Origin: Clostridiales bacterium
GTDB taxonomy: Bacteria; Bacillota; Clostridia; Tissierellales; Sedimentibacteraceae
Direction: 5' to 3'
DNA: 5,083 nt
NCBI GenBank assembly: GCA_003487955.1
Contig: DNNJ01000229.1
Coordinates: 1 to 5,083, forward strand
This document shows, in pieces, positions 1 through 5,083 of the stretch. Below the pieces are notes generated by a model. It was not told the DNA's origin. It saw only the letters and a list, made by a program, of their open reading frames with translations, and ran no database searches. Within the stretch, counting starts at the first letter, position 1. Each line of letters begins with the position of its first letter. Made by a program: the position numbers and the translations under genes.

Positions 1-731
1 AACATTTTTCCTGTTTGGTATCCTCCGTTTTCATCATCCGTTATAATCGATGAAATGGAAGGATGCGACAAGTTGCATATCAGCTCATCGTTATCCACAC
101 CCAGCAAAGATAATTCGTCCGGTATATTGATATTATTTACCTTGCACATTTCCGATACCTGCAAAGCGAAGTTATCATCGCATGCAAACAGAGCCACCGG
201 CTTGGGCAAACCCTGCAGCCAGTTATCCAACTCAACATGTTCCCGACTCCACTGCATACTATCCAATAATTCAGACTCAAAATAATAATAACTCCCTTTT
301 ATCCTCTCAACTTCACGACGATAGCCTTCTGCTCGGGCTCTTGACCAGAAGAAATTTTTATTCCCGTAAAAAGCAAAGTTTTTAAAGTACCTTTTAGCAA
401 AAAACTGAGCAGCCATCACACCTGCACCGATATAATCACCCGATATCCTTGAATATTTTCCACTTACATTCTTGTAACTCTGTAAAAAAACAGGAATATC
501 CAACTGATCGAGAAAATCCACCCCCTCATACTCCCATTGAGCTATAACGGCATCTATCTCCCACTCTTTAATTCGCTCCACAATACCGGCTTCACCGTAC
601 AATGCCTTATAATAGGAAGGCAAGCGATAAAATATCCAGGGGCCGTTTTCATTGGCGTATTGAATTAAACCGGTCAGAAAACGCCGACTAAACTCGGCAG
701 TAGAATCTATAAGCACCAAAACTTTTATCAT
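1..731 (-). CDS. XylR-type AraC-family transcriptional regulator, N-terminal sugar-sensing part (3' end outside window)
   Basis: This is a likely cytoplasmic one-component regulator that senses a sugar and controls the divergent susC/susD operon. The frame is open from an ATG at 731 (minus strand) to the left edge: 243 codons plus 2 nt, with no stop. Two in-frame TAA codons lie immediately before the ATG, so the start cannot be further upstream. There is no Shine-Dalgarno sequence. The protein begins directly with a LacI/periplasmic-binding-like fold (MIKVLVLIDSTAEFSRRFL) and has no N-terminal HTH, which argues against LacI itself. Motifs shared with E. coli XylR, as I recall that sequence, are FAFYG (119-123), WSRARAEGY (129-137), WLQGLP (171-176), LFACDD (181-186), GVDNDELICNLSHPSISSI (211-229) and GGY (236-238). 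In this family two AraC-type HTH motifs follow at the C-terminus; here they would lie outside the window. The actual ligand is unknown, since XylR-like proteins in Bacteroidota PULs need not respond to xylose. Family assignment is firm; target and ligand are inferred from position. Confidence 0.9.
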   Translation of the reverse strand, partial: MIKVLVLIDSTAEFSRRFLTGLIQYANENGPWIFYRLPSYYKALYGEAGIVERIKEWEIDAVIAQWEYEGVDFLDQLDIPVFLQSYKNVSGKYSRISGDYIGAGVMAAQFFAKRYFKNFAFYGNKNFFWSRARAEGYRREVERIKGSYYYFESELLDSMQWSREHVELDNWLQGLPKPVALFACDDNFALQVSEMCKVNNINIPDELSLLGVDNDELICNLSHPSISSIITDDENGGYQTGKM

Positions 732-776
732 TTATTACCAATTTTTCTGTTAAAAAAATTGTACCCGACAATATTA

Positions 777-803
777 ATTATGCAACAAAAGTACTGCAAT
801 AAT
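777..803. repeat. Imperfect inverted repeat overlapping the regulator's -7 element
   Basis: The left arm ATTATGCA (777-784) and right arm TGCAATAAT (795-803) are inverted repeats with one bulged base, separated by 10 nt. The spacer contains the -7 element of the regulator's candidate promoter. Because TGCA is its own complement, the two TGCA blocks are also direct repeats 14 nt apart. A protein bound here would cover the promoter, so this is a candidate autoregulatory operator. It could also be chance in AT-rich DNA. Confidence 0.3.
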
Positions 804-815
804 ACATATTCCAAC
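786..815 (-). promoter_or_regulatory. Candidate Bacteroidota promoter for the XylR-type regulator
   Basis: Read on the minus strand, TACTTTTG (793 to 786) is a perfect match to the Bacteroidota -7 consensus TAnnTTTG. GTTG (815 to 812) lies 18 nt upstream as a near match to the -33 element TTTG, and the known spacing is about 19 nt. Transcription would start near 780, leaving a leader of about 50 nt before the ATG at 731. The match is by eye only. In AT-rich DNA the -7 motif also arises by chance, but here spacing and position both fit. Confidence 0.5.
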
Positions 816-830
816 ATTCAAACTCTATAT

Positions 831-839
831 TTAACACAA
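831..839 (+). repeat. TTAACACAA direct repeat, copy 1
   Basis: This is the first of two identical 9-mers in the divergent intergenic region. It lies about 15 bp upstream of the -33 element of the regulator's candidate promoter. The second copy starts 69 bp away at 900. The shorter core AACACAA occurs a third time at 1123-1129. AraC-family regulators of the XylR type bind direct repeats, so these are candidate operator half-sites, but no binding motif is known for this protein. Confidence 0.3.
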
Positions 840-899
840 TACCATCTCATATTTACGCTATTTGTCAGTTTTTTTTCGTTTTAATTCAAATATATATTG

Positions 900-908
900 T
901 TAACACAA
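900..908 (+). repeat. TTAACACAA direct repeat, copy 2
   Basis: This second exact copy of the 9-mer ends 2 bp before the plus-strand -7 candidate at 911-918. It overlaps an 8-bp palindrome, TGTTAACA (898-905), and an inverted pair TTGT-N4-ACAA (897-908). Its placement next to the possible susC-side promoter is what an operator for the divergent regulator would look like. The assignment is inferred from position alone. Confidence 0.3.
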
Positions 909-910
909 CC

Positions 911-918
911 TATTTTTG
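911..918 (+). promoter_or_regulatory. Candidate -7 element for a long susC leader transcript
   Basis: TATTTTTG matches the Bacteroidota -7 consensus TAnnTTTG exactly. No TTTG-like -33 element is visible at the usual distance of about 19 nt upstream, where the sequence is AAAT, so an activator would be needed if the site is real. Transcription from here would start near 925 and give a susC leader of about 360 nt that includes the short frame at 1032-1118. Confidence 0.3.
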
Positions 919-1007
919 TAAAAAAATAATAAATCCATGAGTTAGCCCATAAATGAATAATGAAAAACGATAATACATACAATTATCTTGTTTATTTAAG
1001 AACATCG

Positions 1008-1016
1008 AAAGGAGGT
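1008..1016 (+). promoter_or_regulatory. Extended Shine-Dalgarno sequence AAAGGAGGT
   Basis: The nine bases AAAGGAGGT are perfectly complementary to the canonical 16S rRNA 3' end (ACCTCCTTT). Most Bacteroidota genes, including all three large genes in this window, lack any Shine-Dalgarno sequence, so this site stands out. It lies 16 nt before the ATG of the 28-codon frame at 1032, which is further than the usual 5-9 nt. An in-frame ATT at 1020-1022 is much closer but would be a rare start codon. Confidence 0.45.
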
Positions 1017-1031
1017 TGAATTAATAGAAAA

Positions 1032-1118
1032 ATGAAATTGCAAAAAATCTTATCTAACATCTTCAAAAAGCATTGCGGTTTAGGCATAGAAAGTTTGAAA
1101 TTTAACTTAACATTATGA
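1032..1118 (+). CDS. Possible 28-residue small protein or leader peptide
   Basis: A short frame from ATG 1032 to TGA 1116-1118 encodes 28 residues. It begins MKLQKIL, contains KKHCGLGIESLKFN (12-25) and ends in LTL. It is basic: five Lys and one His against one Glu. It has no signal peptide, and its hydrophobic stretches are too short for a membrane helix. It lies wholly inside the susC leader, 164 nt before the susC ATG, on the same strand and preceded by a 9-nt Shine-Dalgarno match. I do not recognise a family. It could be a regulatory leader peptide, a small protein co-expressed with the Sus system, or a chance frame. The Shine-Dalgarno sequence argues for translation; the 16-nt spacing argues against. 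Extension to the in-frame ATT at 1020 would add four residues. Confidence 0.35.
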   Translation: MKLQKILSNIFKKHCGLGIESLKFNLTL

Positions 1119-1228
1119 ATTGAACACAAAATTAAAGAGAACACTTTGTATTACCGTAAACAATACCTACTGTTAAAAGTTATTTTTCTCATTAAAGCAA
1201 AAAAAATATTAATAATAAATAAGAGCTG

Positions 1229-1257
1229 TTTACATATTTATGTTTCAGATAAATTTG
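1229..1257 (+). promoter_or_regulatory. Candidate proximal promoter of susC
   Basis: TAAATTTG (1250-1257) matches TAnnTTTG exactly. The upstream TTT at 1229-1231 (context CTGTTTAC) is a weak -33 element with an 18-nt spacer. Transcription would begin near 1263, only about 20 nt before the susC ATG, giving a short leader that skips the 28-codon frame. It competes with the distal -7 candidate at 911-918; the sequence cannot decide which is used. Confidence 0.4.
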
Positions 1258-1282
1258 AACGAATAAAAAATATTGTCAAGAA

Positions 1283-4200
1283 ATGAAAAAAAAGAAAATG
1301 ACGTTTTCCATGCGAAAAACTCAATTGTTTATTCAAGTTTTTTTCTTCATGTTGTTGTTTAATGGTTTCTCGTTACGGGCAGCTGTTAATACCAATGACA
1401 TTACCAATGAAAAGTCTAGTGTAACCCAACAAAACCGGACTGTAAAAGGTAAGGTCGTTGATGAAAAAGGAATCCCTTTACCTGGGGTTACAATCACTGT
1501 TTTAGGCTCCTCACGAGGTGTAATTACAGATAATGATGGTAATTACGCAATTGATGTAAAACAAACGGATGTGTTGGAGTTTTCATTTGTTGGCTTGGAG
1601 TCTCATATAGTTAAGGTTGAGAATAATACTGTTTTGGATGTGGTATTGATTGAGAAAGTAGATGAGTTGGATGAAGTGACTGTAGTTGCTTTTTCTAAGC
1701 AAAAGAAAGAAAGCGTTTTGTCTTCCATCACTACCGTAAACCCAAAAGAGCTAAAGGTTCCATCAAGTAATCTTACAACTGCTTTAGCTGGAAGGGTATC
1801 TGGACTCATTTCATATCAACGCAGTGGTGAACCCGGCCAAGATAATGCTGATTTTTTCATTAGAGGGGTGACTACTTTTGGGTATGCTGCTTCACCTCTA
1901 ATCCTAATTGATGGAGTCGAAATGTCCTCCTATGATTTATCTCGTCTTCAAGTGGATGACATTGCAAGTTTTTCAATCATGAAAGATGCTACAGCTACTG
2001 CTTTATACGGTGCCAGAGGTGCAAACGGAGTAATATTAGTTTCCACCAAAGAAGGAAAAGAAGGAAAAACACAAGTAGCTATTAGATATGAAACATCAGT
2101 TTCCTCGCCTACAAAAATGGTTGAATTAGCTGATCCCATAACTTACATGAAGTTACATAACGAAGCGGTACTTACAAGAGATCCTTTGGGGATACAACCT
2201 TACTCACAAGAGAAAATCGACAAAACCACATCTAATGTAAATCCATTGGTTTATCCTTCTGTAAATTGGTATAACACATTATTCAAAGACAACGCAATCA
2301 ATCACAGAGTTAATCTAAACGTAAGTGGAGGTGGAAAAATTGCTCGCTACTATATTGCTGCAACTTTCAACCAAGATAATGGGATATTAAACGTCGATAA
2401 AAGAAATAATTTTAACAGCAATATCGATCTGAAACGTTATCTTATTCATTCAAATATAAACATAAATATCACCCCTACAACCGAAGCCATTGTTAGGTTA
2501 CATTCAACTTTAGATGATTACAAAGGACCTATTGATGGTGGTTCTCAACTTTTTAACAAAGTGATGCGTACAAGTCCTGTTCTGTATCCTCCTTTTTATA
2601 CGCCTGATGAAGGACATAAATTTTCCAAACATATTCTATTCGGAAATTTTGGGACAGGGAATTACATTAATCCTTACGCAGATATGGTGAAAGGATACAA
2701 AGAATATACAACCTCAACTATGCAGGCAATGTTTGAATTGAAACAAGATTTAGGGTTCTTGCTTGAGGGGCTTAAAATCAGAGGACTACATAGTGAGAAC
2801 AGGTATTCCTATAACGATGTAACGCGTAGCTATAATCCGTTTTATTATTCAGTTTCTAATTACGATAAATATTCCGATACCTACATGCTAGAAGGGCTCA
2901 ATGTTGCAACTGGAACTGAATATTTAGACTACAGTGAAGGTCAAAAAAATATTGAAACAACTGTATACACTGAAGTTGCGATAAATTATGATGGAGTGTT
3001 CGATGAAAAACATGAGGTAAGCGGTTTGCTGGTTGGGACCAGAAGAGAGAAAAAAACAGTAAATGCAGGAACACTTCAACTATCATTACCGTACAGAAAT
3101 CTGGGGTTATCCGGAAGAGCCACATATTCATACGATAAACGTTATTTCATTGAAGCTAACTTTGGATATAACGGATCAGAACGTTTTTCAAAGCAACAGA
3201 GGTTTGGTTTCTTTCCATCAATTGGAACAGGCTGGATTATTTCTAATGAGGCTTTTTATGGAGAATCATTAAAGAATGTGATGCCGAAATTAAAACTAAA
3301 GGCCACACATGGTTTAGTAGGTAATGACAATATCGGCGGGCCCAGTAATCGCTTCTTTTTTTTATCGGAAGTTGATATGAACTCTTCGTTTTCTTACGTA
3401 TTTGGTTCAGAGTTTAGTTATACCAAGCCTTCTGTTGCTGTAACAAGATATGAAAATCCGGATGTCACGTGGGAAGTTTCAAGAAAAACTAATGTTGGAT
3501 TTGAAGTAAATTTGTTTAATTCTGTTGACATTATCGCAGATTTTTTCCGTGAATATAGAAGCAGAATTTTGTTAACAAGATCATATATTCCCAGAACCAT
3601 GGGTTTATGGGCTACTCCCCTGGCAAACCTAGGTGAAGCAGAAGGCAAAGGGTTAGATTTTTCCGTTGATTACAGCAAGATATTTAATAAAGACTGGTGG
3701 GTCAGCGGTCGTGTTAATTTTACATATGCAACAAGTAAGTATAAAAAATATGAAGAACCGAACTACTCATCTACACCATGGCTTTCTAGAGTTAATCAGA
3801 AAATTGGGCAGCAATGGGGATATGTGGCTGAAAGATTATTTGTTGATGAAAACGAAGTCTTAAATTCTCCTGATCAAGGATCCAACGTAATGGCAGGTGA
3901 CATCAAGTACAGAGACATCAATGGTGATGGGAAAATATCAACCTTAGATATTGTACCTATAGGTTACCCCACAATGCCTGAGATTGTATATGGCTTTGGC
4001 GTTTCTGCGGGCTACAAAAACTTGGATTTTTCTTGTTTTTTTCAGGGAGTAGGTAGAGAATCCTTTTGGATTGATAATTACACGACCGCTCCTTTTATCG
4101 ACACTGACGACAATTCATCAGTAATATCGCAAAATGCTCTGCTAAAAGTATATGCCGATAATCATTGGTCAGAATACAATCGTAATTTATATGCTTTGTG

Positions 4201-4480
4201 GCCACGATTATCAGATGAGCCCATTTCAAACAATAATTTACGTAGTACTTGGTTTATGCGTGACGGTGCATTTATTCGACTAAAATCCTTAGAGCTTGGT
4301 TACACAGTGCCAAAAGAACTAACATCAAAAATTAACTTATCGACATTGCGTTTTTATGCAAATGGGACTAATTTGTTGACATTTAGCAAATTTAAACTTT
4401 GGGATCCAGAAATGGCTGGGAATGGTCTTGGTTATCCAATACAAAAAGTATTGAATTTAGGTTTTCAAATAACTCTTTAA
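1283..4480 (+). CDS. SusC/RagA-family TonB-dependent outer membrane oligosaccharide transporter
   Basis: This complete 1065-residue outer-membrane barrel is predicted to import a glycan fragment with its SusD partner, powered by TonB-ExbBD. Residues 1-34 are a Lys-rich, hydrophobic signal peptide ending near LRAA. A carboxypeptidase-regulatory-like beta-sandwich domain follows at 52-122 (VKGKVVDEKGIPLPGVTI, then GNYAIDV). The TonB box region is 128-137 (ELDEVTVVAF), and the plug runs about 144-256 with FFIRGV (191-196) and ILIDGVEM (207-214). The SusC signature is at 231-256 (KDATA, YGARGANGV). The rest is barrel, including an EF-hand-like loop DINGDGKISTLD (878-889) typical of the family, and it ends in GFQITL. 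There is no STN domain between signal peptide and beta-sandwich, so signalling to an anti-sigma factor is not expected; this agrees with a one-component regulator next door. Length is normal and the frame is unbroken. The ATG at 1283 is taken because it gives the longest signal peptide; Met6 and Met10 are alternatives. No Shine-Dalgarno sequence is seen. The substrate cannot be told. Confidence 0.96.
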   Translation: MKKKKMTFSMRKTQLFIQVFFFMLLFNGFSLRAAVNTNDITNEKSSVTQQNRTVKGKVVDEKGIPLPGVTITVLGSSRGVITDNDGNYAIDVKQTDVLEFSFVGLESHIVKVENNTVLDVVLIEKVDELDEVTVVAFSKQKKESVLSSITTVNPKELKVPSSNLTTALAGRVSGLISYQRSGEPGQDNADFFIRGVTTFGYAASPLILIDGVEMSSYDLSRLQVDDIASFSIMKDATATALYGARGANGVILVSTKEGKEGKTQVAIRYETSVSSPTKMVELADPITYMKLHNEAVLTRDPLGIQPYSQEKIDKTTSNVNPLVYPSVNWYNTLFKDNAINHRVNLNVSGGGKIARYYIAATFNQDNGILNVDKRNNFNSNIDLKRYLIHSNININITPTTEAIVRLHSTLDDYKGPIDGGSQLFNKVMRTSPVLYPPFYTPDEGHKFSKHILFGNFGTGNYINPYADMVKGYKEYTTSTMQAMFELKQDLGFLLEGLKIRGLHSENRYSYNDVTRSYNPFYYSVSNYDKYSDTYMLEGLNVATGTEYLDYSEGQKNIETTVYTEVAINYDGVFDEKHEVSGLLVGTRREKKTVNAGTLQLSLPYRNLGLSGRATYSYDKRYFIEANFGYNGSERFSKQQRFGFFPSIGTGWIISNEAFYGESLKNVMPKLKLKATHGLVGNDNIGGPSNRFFFLSEVDMNSSFSYVFGSEFSYTKPSVAVTRYENPDVTWEVSRKTNVGFEVNLFNSVDIIADFFREYRSRILLTRSYIPRTMGLWATPLANLGEAEGKGLDFSVDYSKIFNKDWWVSGRVNFTYATSKYKKYEEPNYSSTPWLSRVNQKIGQQWGYVAERLFVDENEVLNSPDQGSNVMAGDIKYRDINGDGKISTLDIVPIGYPTMPEIVYGFGVSAGYKNLDFSCFFQGVGRESFWIDNYTTAPFIDTDDNSSVISQNALLKVYADNHWSEYNRNLYALWPRLSDEPISNNNLRSTWFMRDGAFIRLKSLELGYTVPKELTSKINLSTLRFYANGTNLLTFSKFKLWDPEMAGNGLGYPIQKVLNLGFQITL

Positions 4481-4492
4481 CAGTAATATATT

Positions 4493-5083
4493 ATGAGAAA
4501 ATATTTAAGTATTATTTTTATTTTATTCATTGTTTACGCATGTGATGATTTCATGGATGTTGTTCCAGATAATATTGCAACTCTCGACAACGCGTTTAGT
4601 GATAAAGAGAGAGCAGAGAAATATCTTTTTAGATGTTATGCGTACATTCCACCATTTGGAACTTCCACAGAGCCTGGTCTAGTGAGTGGCGACGAGAACT
4701 GGTATCACAGGGATCCCAATAATTATGCACAGCCCGGTTGGGATTTAATGAGACATGGAAATAATGTAAGTACGCCCATTTTTGATTATTGGGGAGGAAG
4801 GTATCAAGCACTCAGGGATTGTAATATTTTTCTTGAAAATATTGATAAAGTTTTAGATTTGGACGATTACGAAAAAAAAAGATGGATTGCCGAAGTGAAA
4901 TTTCTCAAAGCTTTTCAACATTTTTACCTGCTTCAAATGTATGGACCAATCTCAATAGTTCGAGAAAGCTTACCGGTGTATGCCTCAAGTGAGGAGGTTG
5001 CTGTTTTCCGGGATCCGGTTGACGATGTTGTGGATTATATTGTTCAATTAATTGAGGAAGCGGTTCCATATTTGCCTTTACAA
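4493..5083 (+). CDS. SusD/RagB-family surface glycan-binding lipoprotein, N-terminal part (3' end outside window)
   Basis: This is the predicted cell-surface lipoprotein that binds the glycan and closes over the SusC barrel as a lid. The ATG lies 12 nt after the susC stop with no terminator between, so the two are almost certainly one operon. The window holds 197 codons, open to the right edge; full SusD proteins are usually about 500-650 residues. The lipoprotein signal is MRKYLSIIFILFIVYAC, with Cys17 as the lipidated residue. The following DDFMD is acidic, as in Bacteroidota surface-export signals. Family features are the SusD N-terminal region with DYWGGRYQALRDCNIFLENI (98-117) and the helix RWIAEVKFLKAFQHFYLLQM (130-149) followed by YGPISIV (150-156), matching the usual AE-KFLRA-YF---YGPIPL pattern. 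VFRDPVDDVVDYIVQLIEEA (171-190) and VPYLP (191-195) come next. No Shine-Dalgarno sequence is present; the region before the start is AT-rich as is usual for the phylum. The ligand-binding part is not in the window. Confidence 0.95.
   Translation, partial: MRKYLSIIFILFIVYACDDFMDVVPDNIATLDNAFSDKERAEKYLFRCYAYIPPFGTSTEPGLVSGDENWYHRDPNNYAQPGWDLMRHGNNVSTPIFDYWGGRYQALRDCNIFLENIDKVLDLDDYEKKRWIAEVKFLKAFQHFYLLQMYGPISIVRESLPVYASSEEVAVFRDPVDDVVDYIVQLIEEAVPYLPLQ

Larger units (their letters stand above)
732..1282. other. Divergent intergenic/leader region between regulator and susC
   Basis: This 551-bp AT-rich stretch has no long coding frame. Read from left to right it holds a minus-strand promoter candidate for the regulator (786-815), a dyad around it (777-803), two copies of TTAACACAA (831-839 and 900-908), a plus-strand -7 candidate (911-918), a strong Shine-Dalgarno match (1008-1016) with a 28-codon frame (1032-1118), and a second plus-strand -7 candidate just before susC (1250-1257). 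I see no tRNA, no convincing intrinsic terminator and no recognisable riboswitch. The region is where the regulator would be expected to bind. Confidence 0.8.

Noticed and set aside
55..385. Open frames on the plus strand (55-285 and 182-385)
   Set aside because: They lie antisense to the regulator, whose minus-strand frame shows clear family motifs across the same bases. Their translations are Ser/Asn-rich with no recognisable domain.
887..894. Second minus-strand -7 match, TATATTTG
   Set aside because: It has no -33 element at proper spacing and lies within an alternating AT run. The promoter candidate at 786-815 is better placed for the regulator.
1148..1166. Possible hairpin GTATT/AATAC followed further on by a T-run, considered as a terminator or attenuator after the short frame
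   Set aside because: The stem is only 5 bp, all but two pairs are A-T, the loop is 9 nt, and the T-run (TTATTTTTCTC) is not adjacent. It is too weak to call.
732..1282. CRISPR, insertion sequence ends, tRNA or riboswitch in the long intergenic region
   Set aside because: No regularly spaced repeats, no transposase remnant or terminal inverted repeats, no tRNA-like cloverleaf and no recognisable aptamer core were seen.
1603..3648. Minus-strand open frames within susC (1603-1809, 1948-2139, 2898-3131, 3418-3648)
   Set aside because: All are antisense to a continuous, well-conserved SusC frame and show no start signals or domains of their own.
3063..3863. Plus-strand alternative-frame ORFs within susC (3063-3272, 3666-3863)
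   Set aside because: They are out-of-frame shadows of the SusC barrel region, where the SusC frame is unbroken and matches the family.
4629..4811. Minus-strand frame of 60 codons
   Set aside because: It is antisense to the SusD-like gene, which carries a lipobox and SusD motifs over the same bases.

Overview
The window looks like the upstream end of a polysaccharide utilization locus (PUL) from a member of the Bacteroidota, probably a Bacteroidales-type or related glycan degrader. The reasons are a textbook SusC/RagA TonB-dependent porin followed directly by a SusD/RagB surface lipoprotein, AT-rich start regions without Shine-Dalgarno sequences, and several matches to the Bacteroidota -7 promoter motif TAnnTTTG. 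Genus cannot be told from the sequence.

Layout. Positions 1-731 (minus strand) hold the N-terminal 243 residues of a XylR-type AraC-family regulator: a LacI-like sugar-sensing domain placed at the N-terminus. The gene leaves the window on the left, so its expected C-terminal AraC DNA-binding domain is not visible. Positions 732-1282 are a 551-bp divergent intergenic region. It contains a good promoter candidate for the regulator with an imperfect dyad around its -7 element, a repeated 9-mer (TTAACACAA), two plus-strand -7 candidates, and a 28-codon open frame preceded by a 9-nt perfect Shine-Dalgarno match. Positions 1283-4480 encode a complete 1065-residue SusC-like porin. Positions 4493-5083 encode the first 197 residues of its SusD-like partner, which runs off the right edge.

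Working model. The SusD-like lipoprotein caps the SusC-like barrel on the cell surface and together they import an oligosaccharide using TonB energy. The divergently encoded one-component regulator probably senses a released sugar in the cytoplasm and controls the susCD operon and perhaps itself. No glycoside hydrolase is in view, so the glycan cannot be named. The two protein families are ordinary. The least explained part is the long leader of susC, with its short open frame and unusually strong Shine-Dalgarno sequence.
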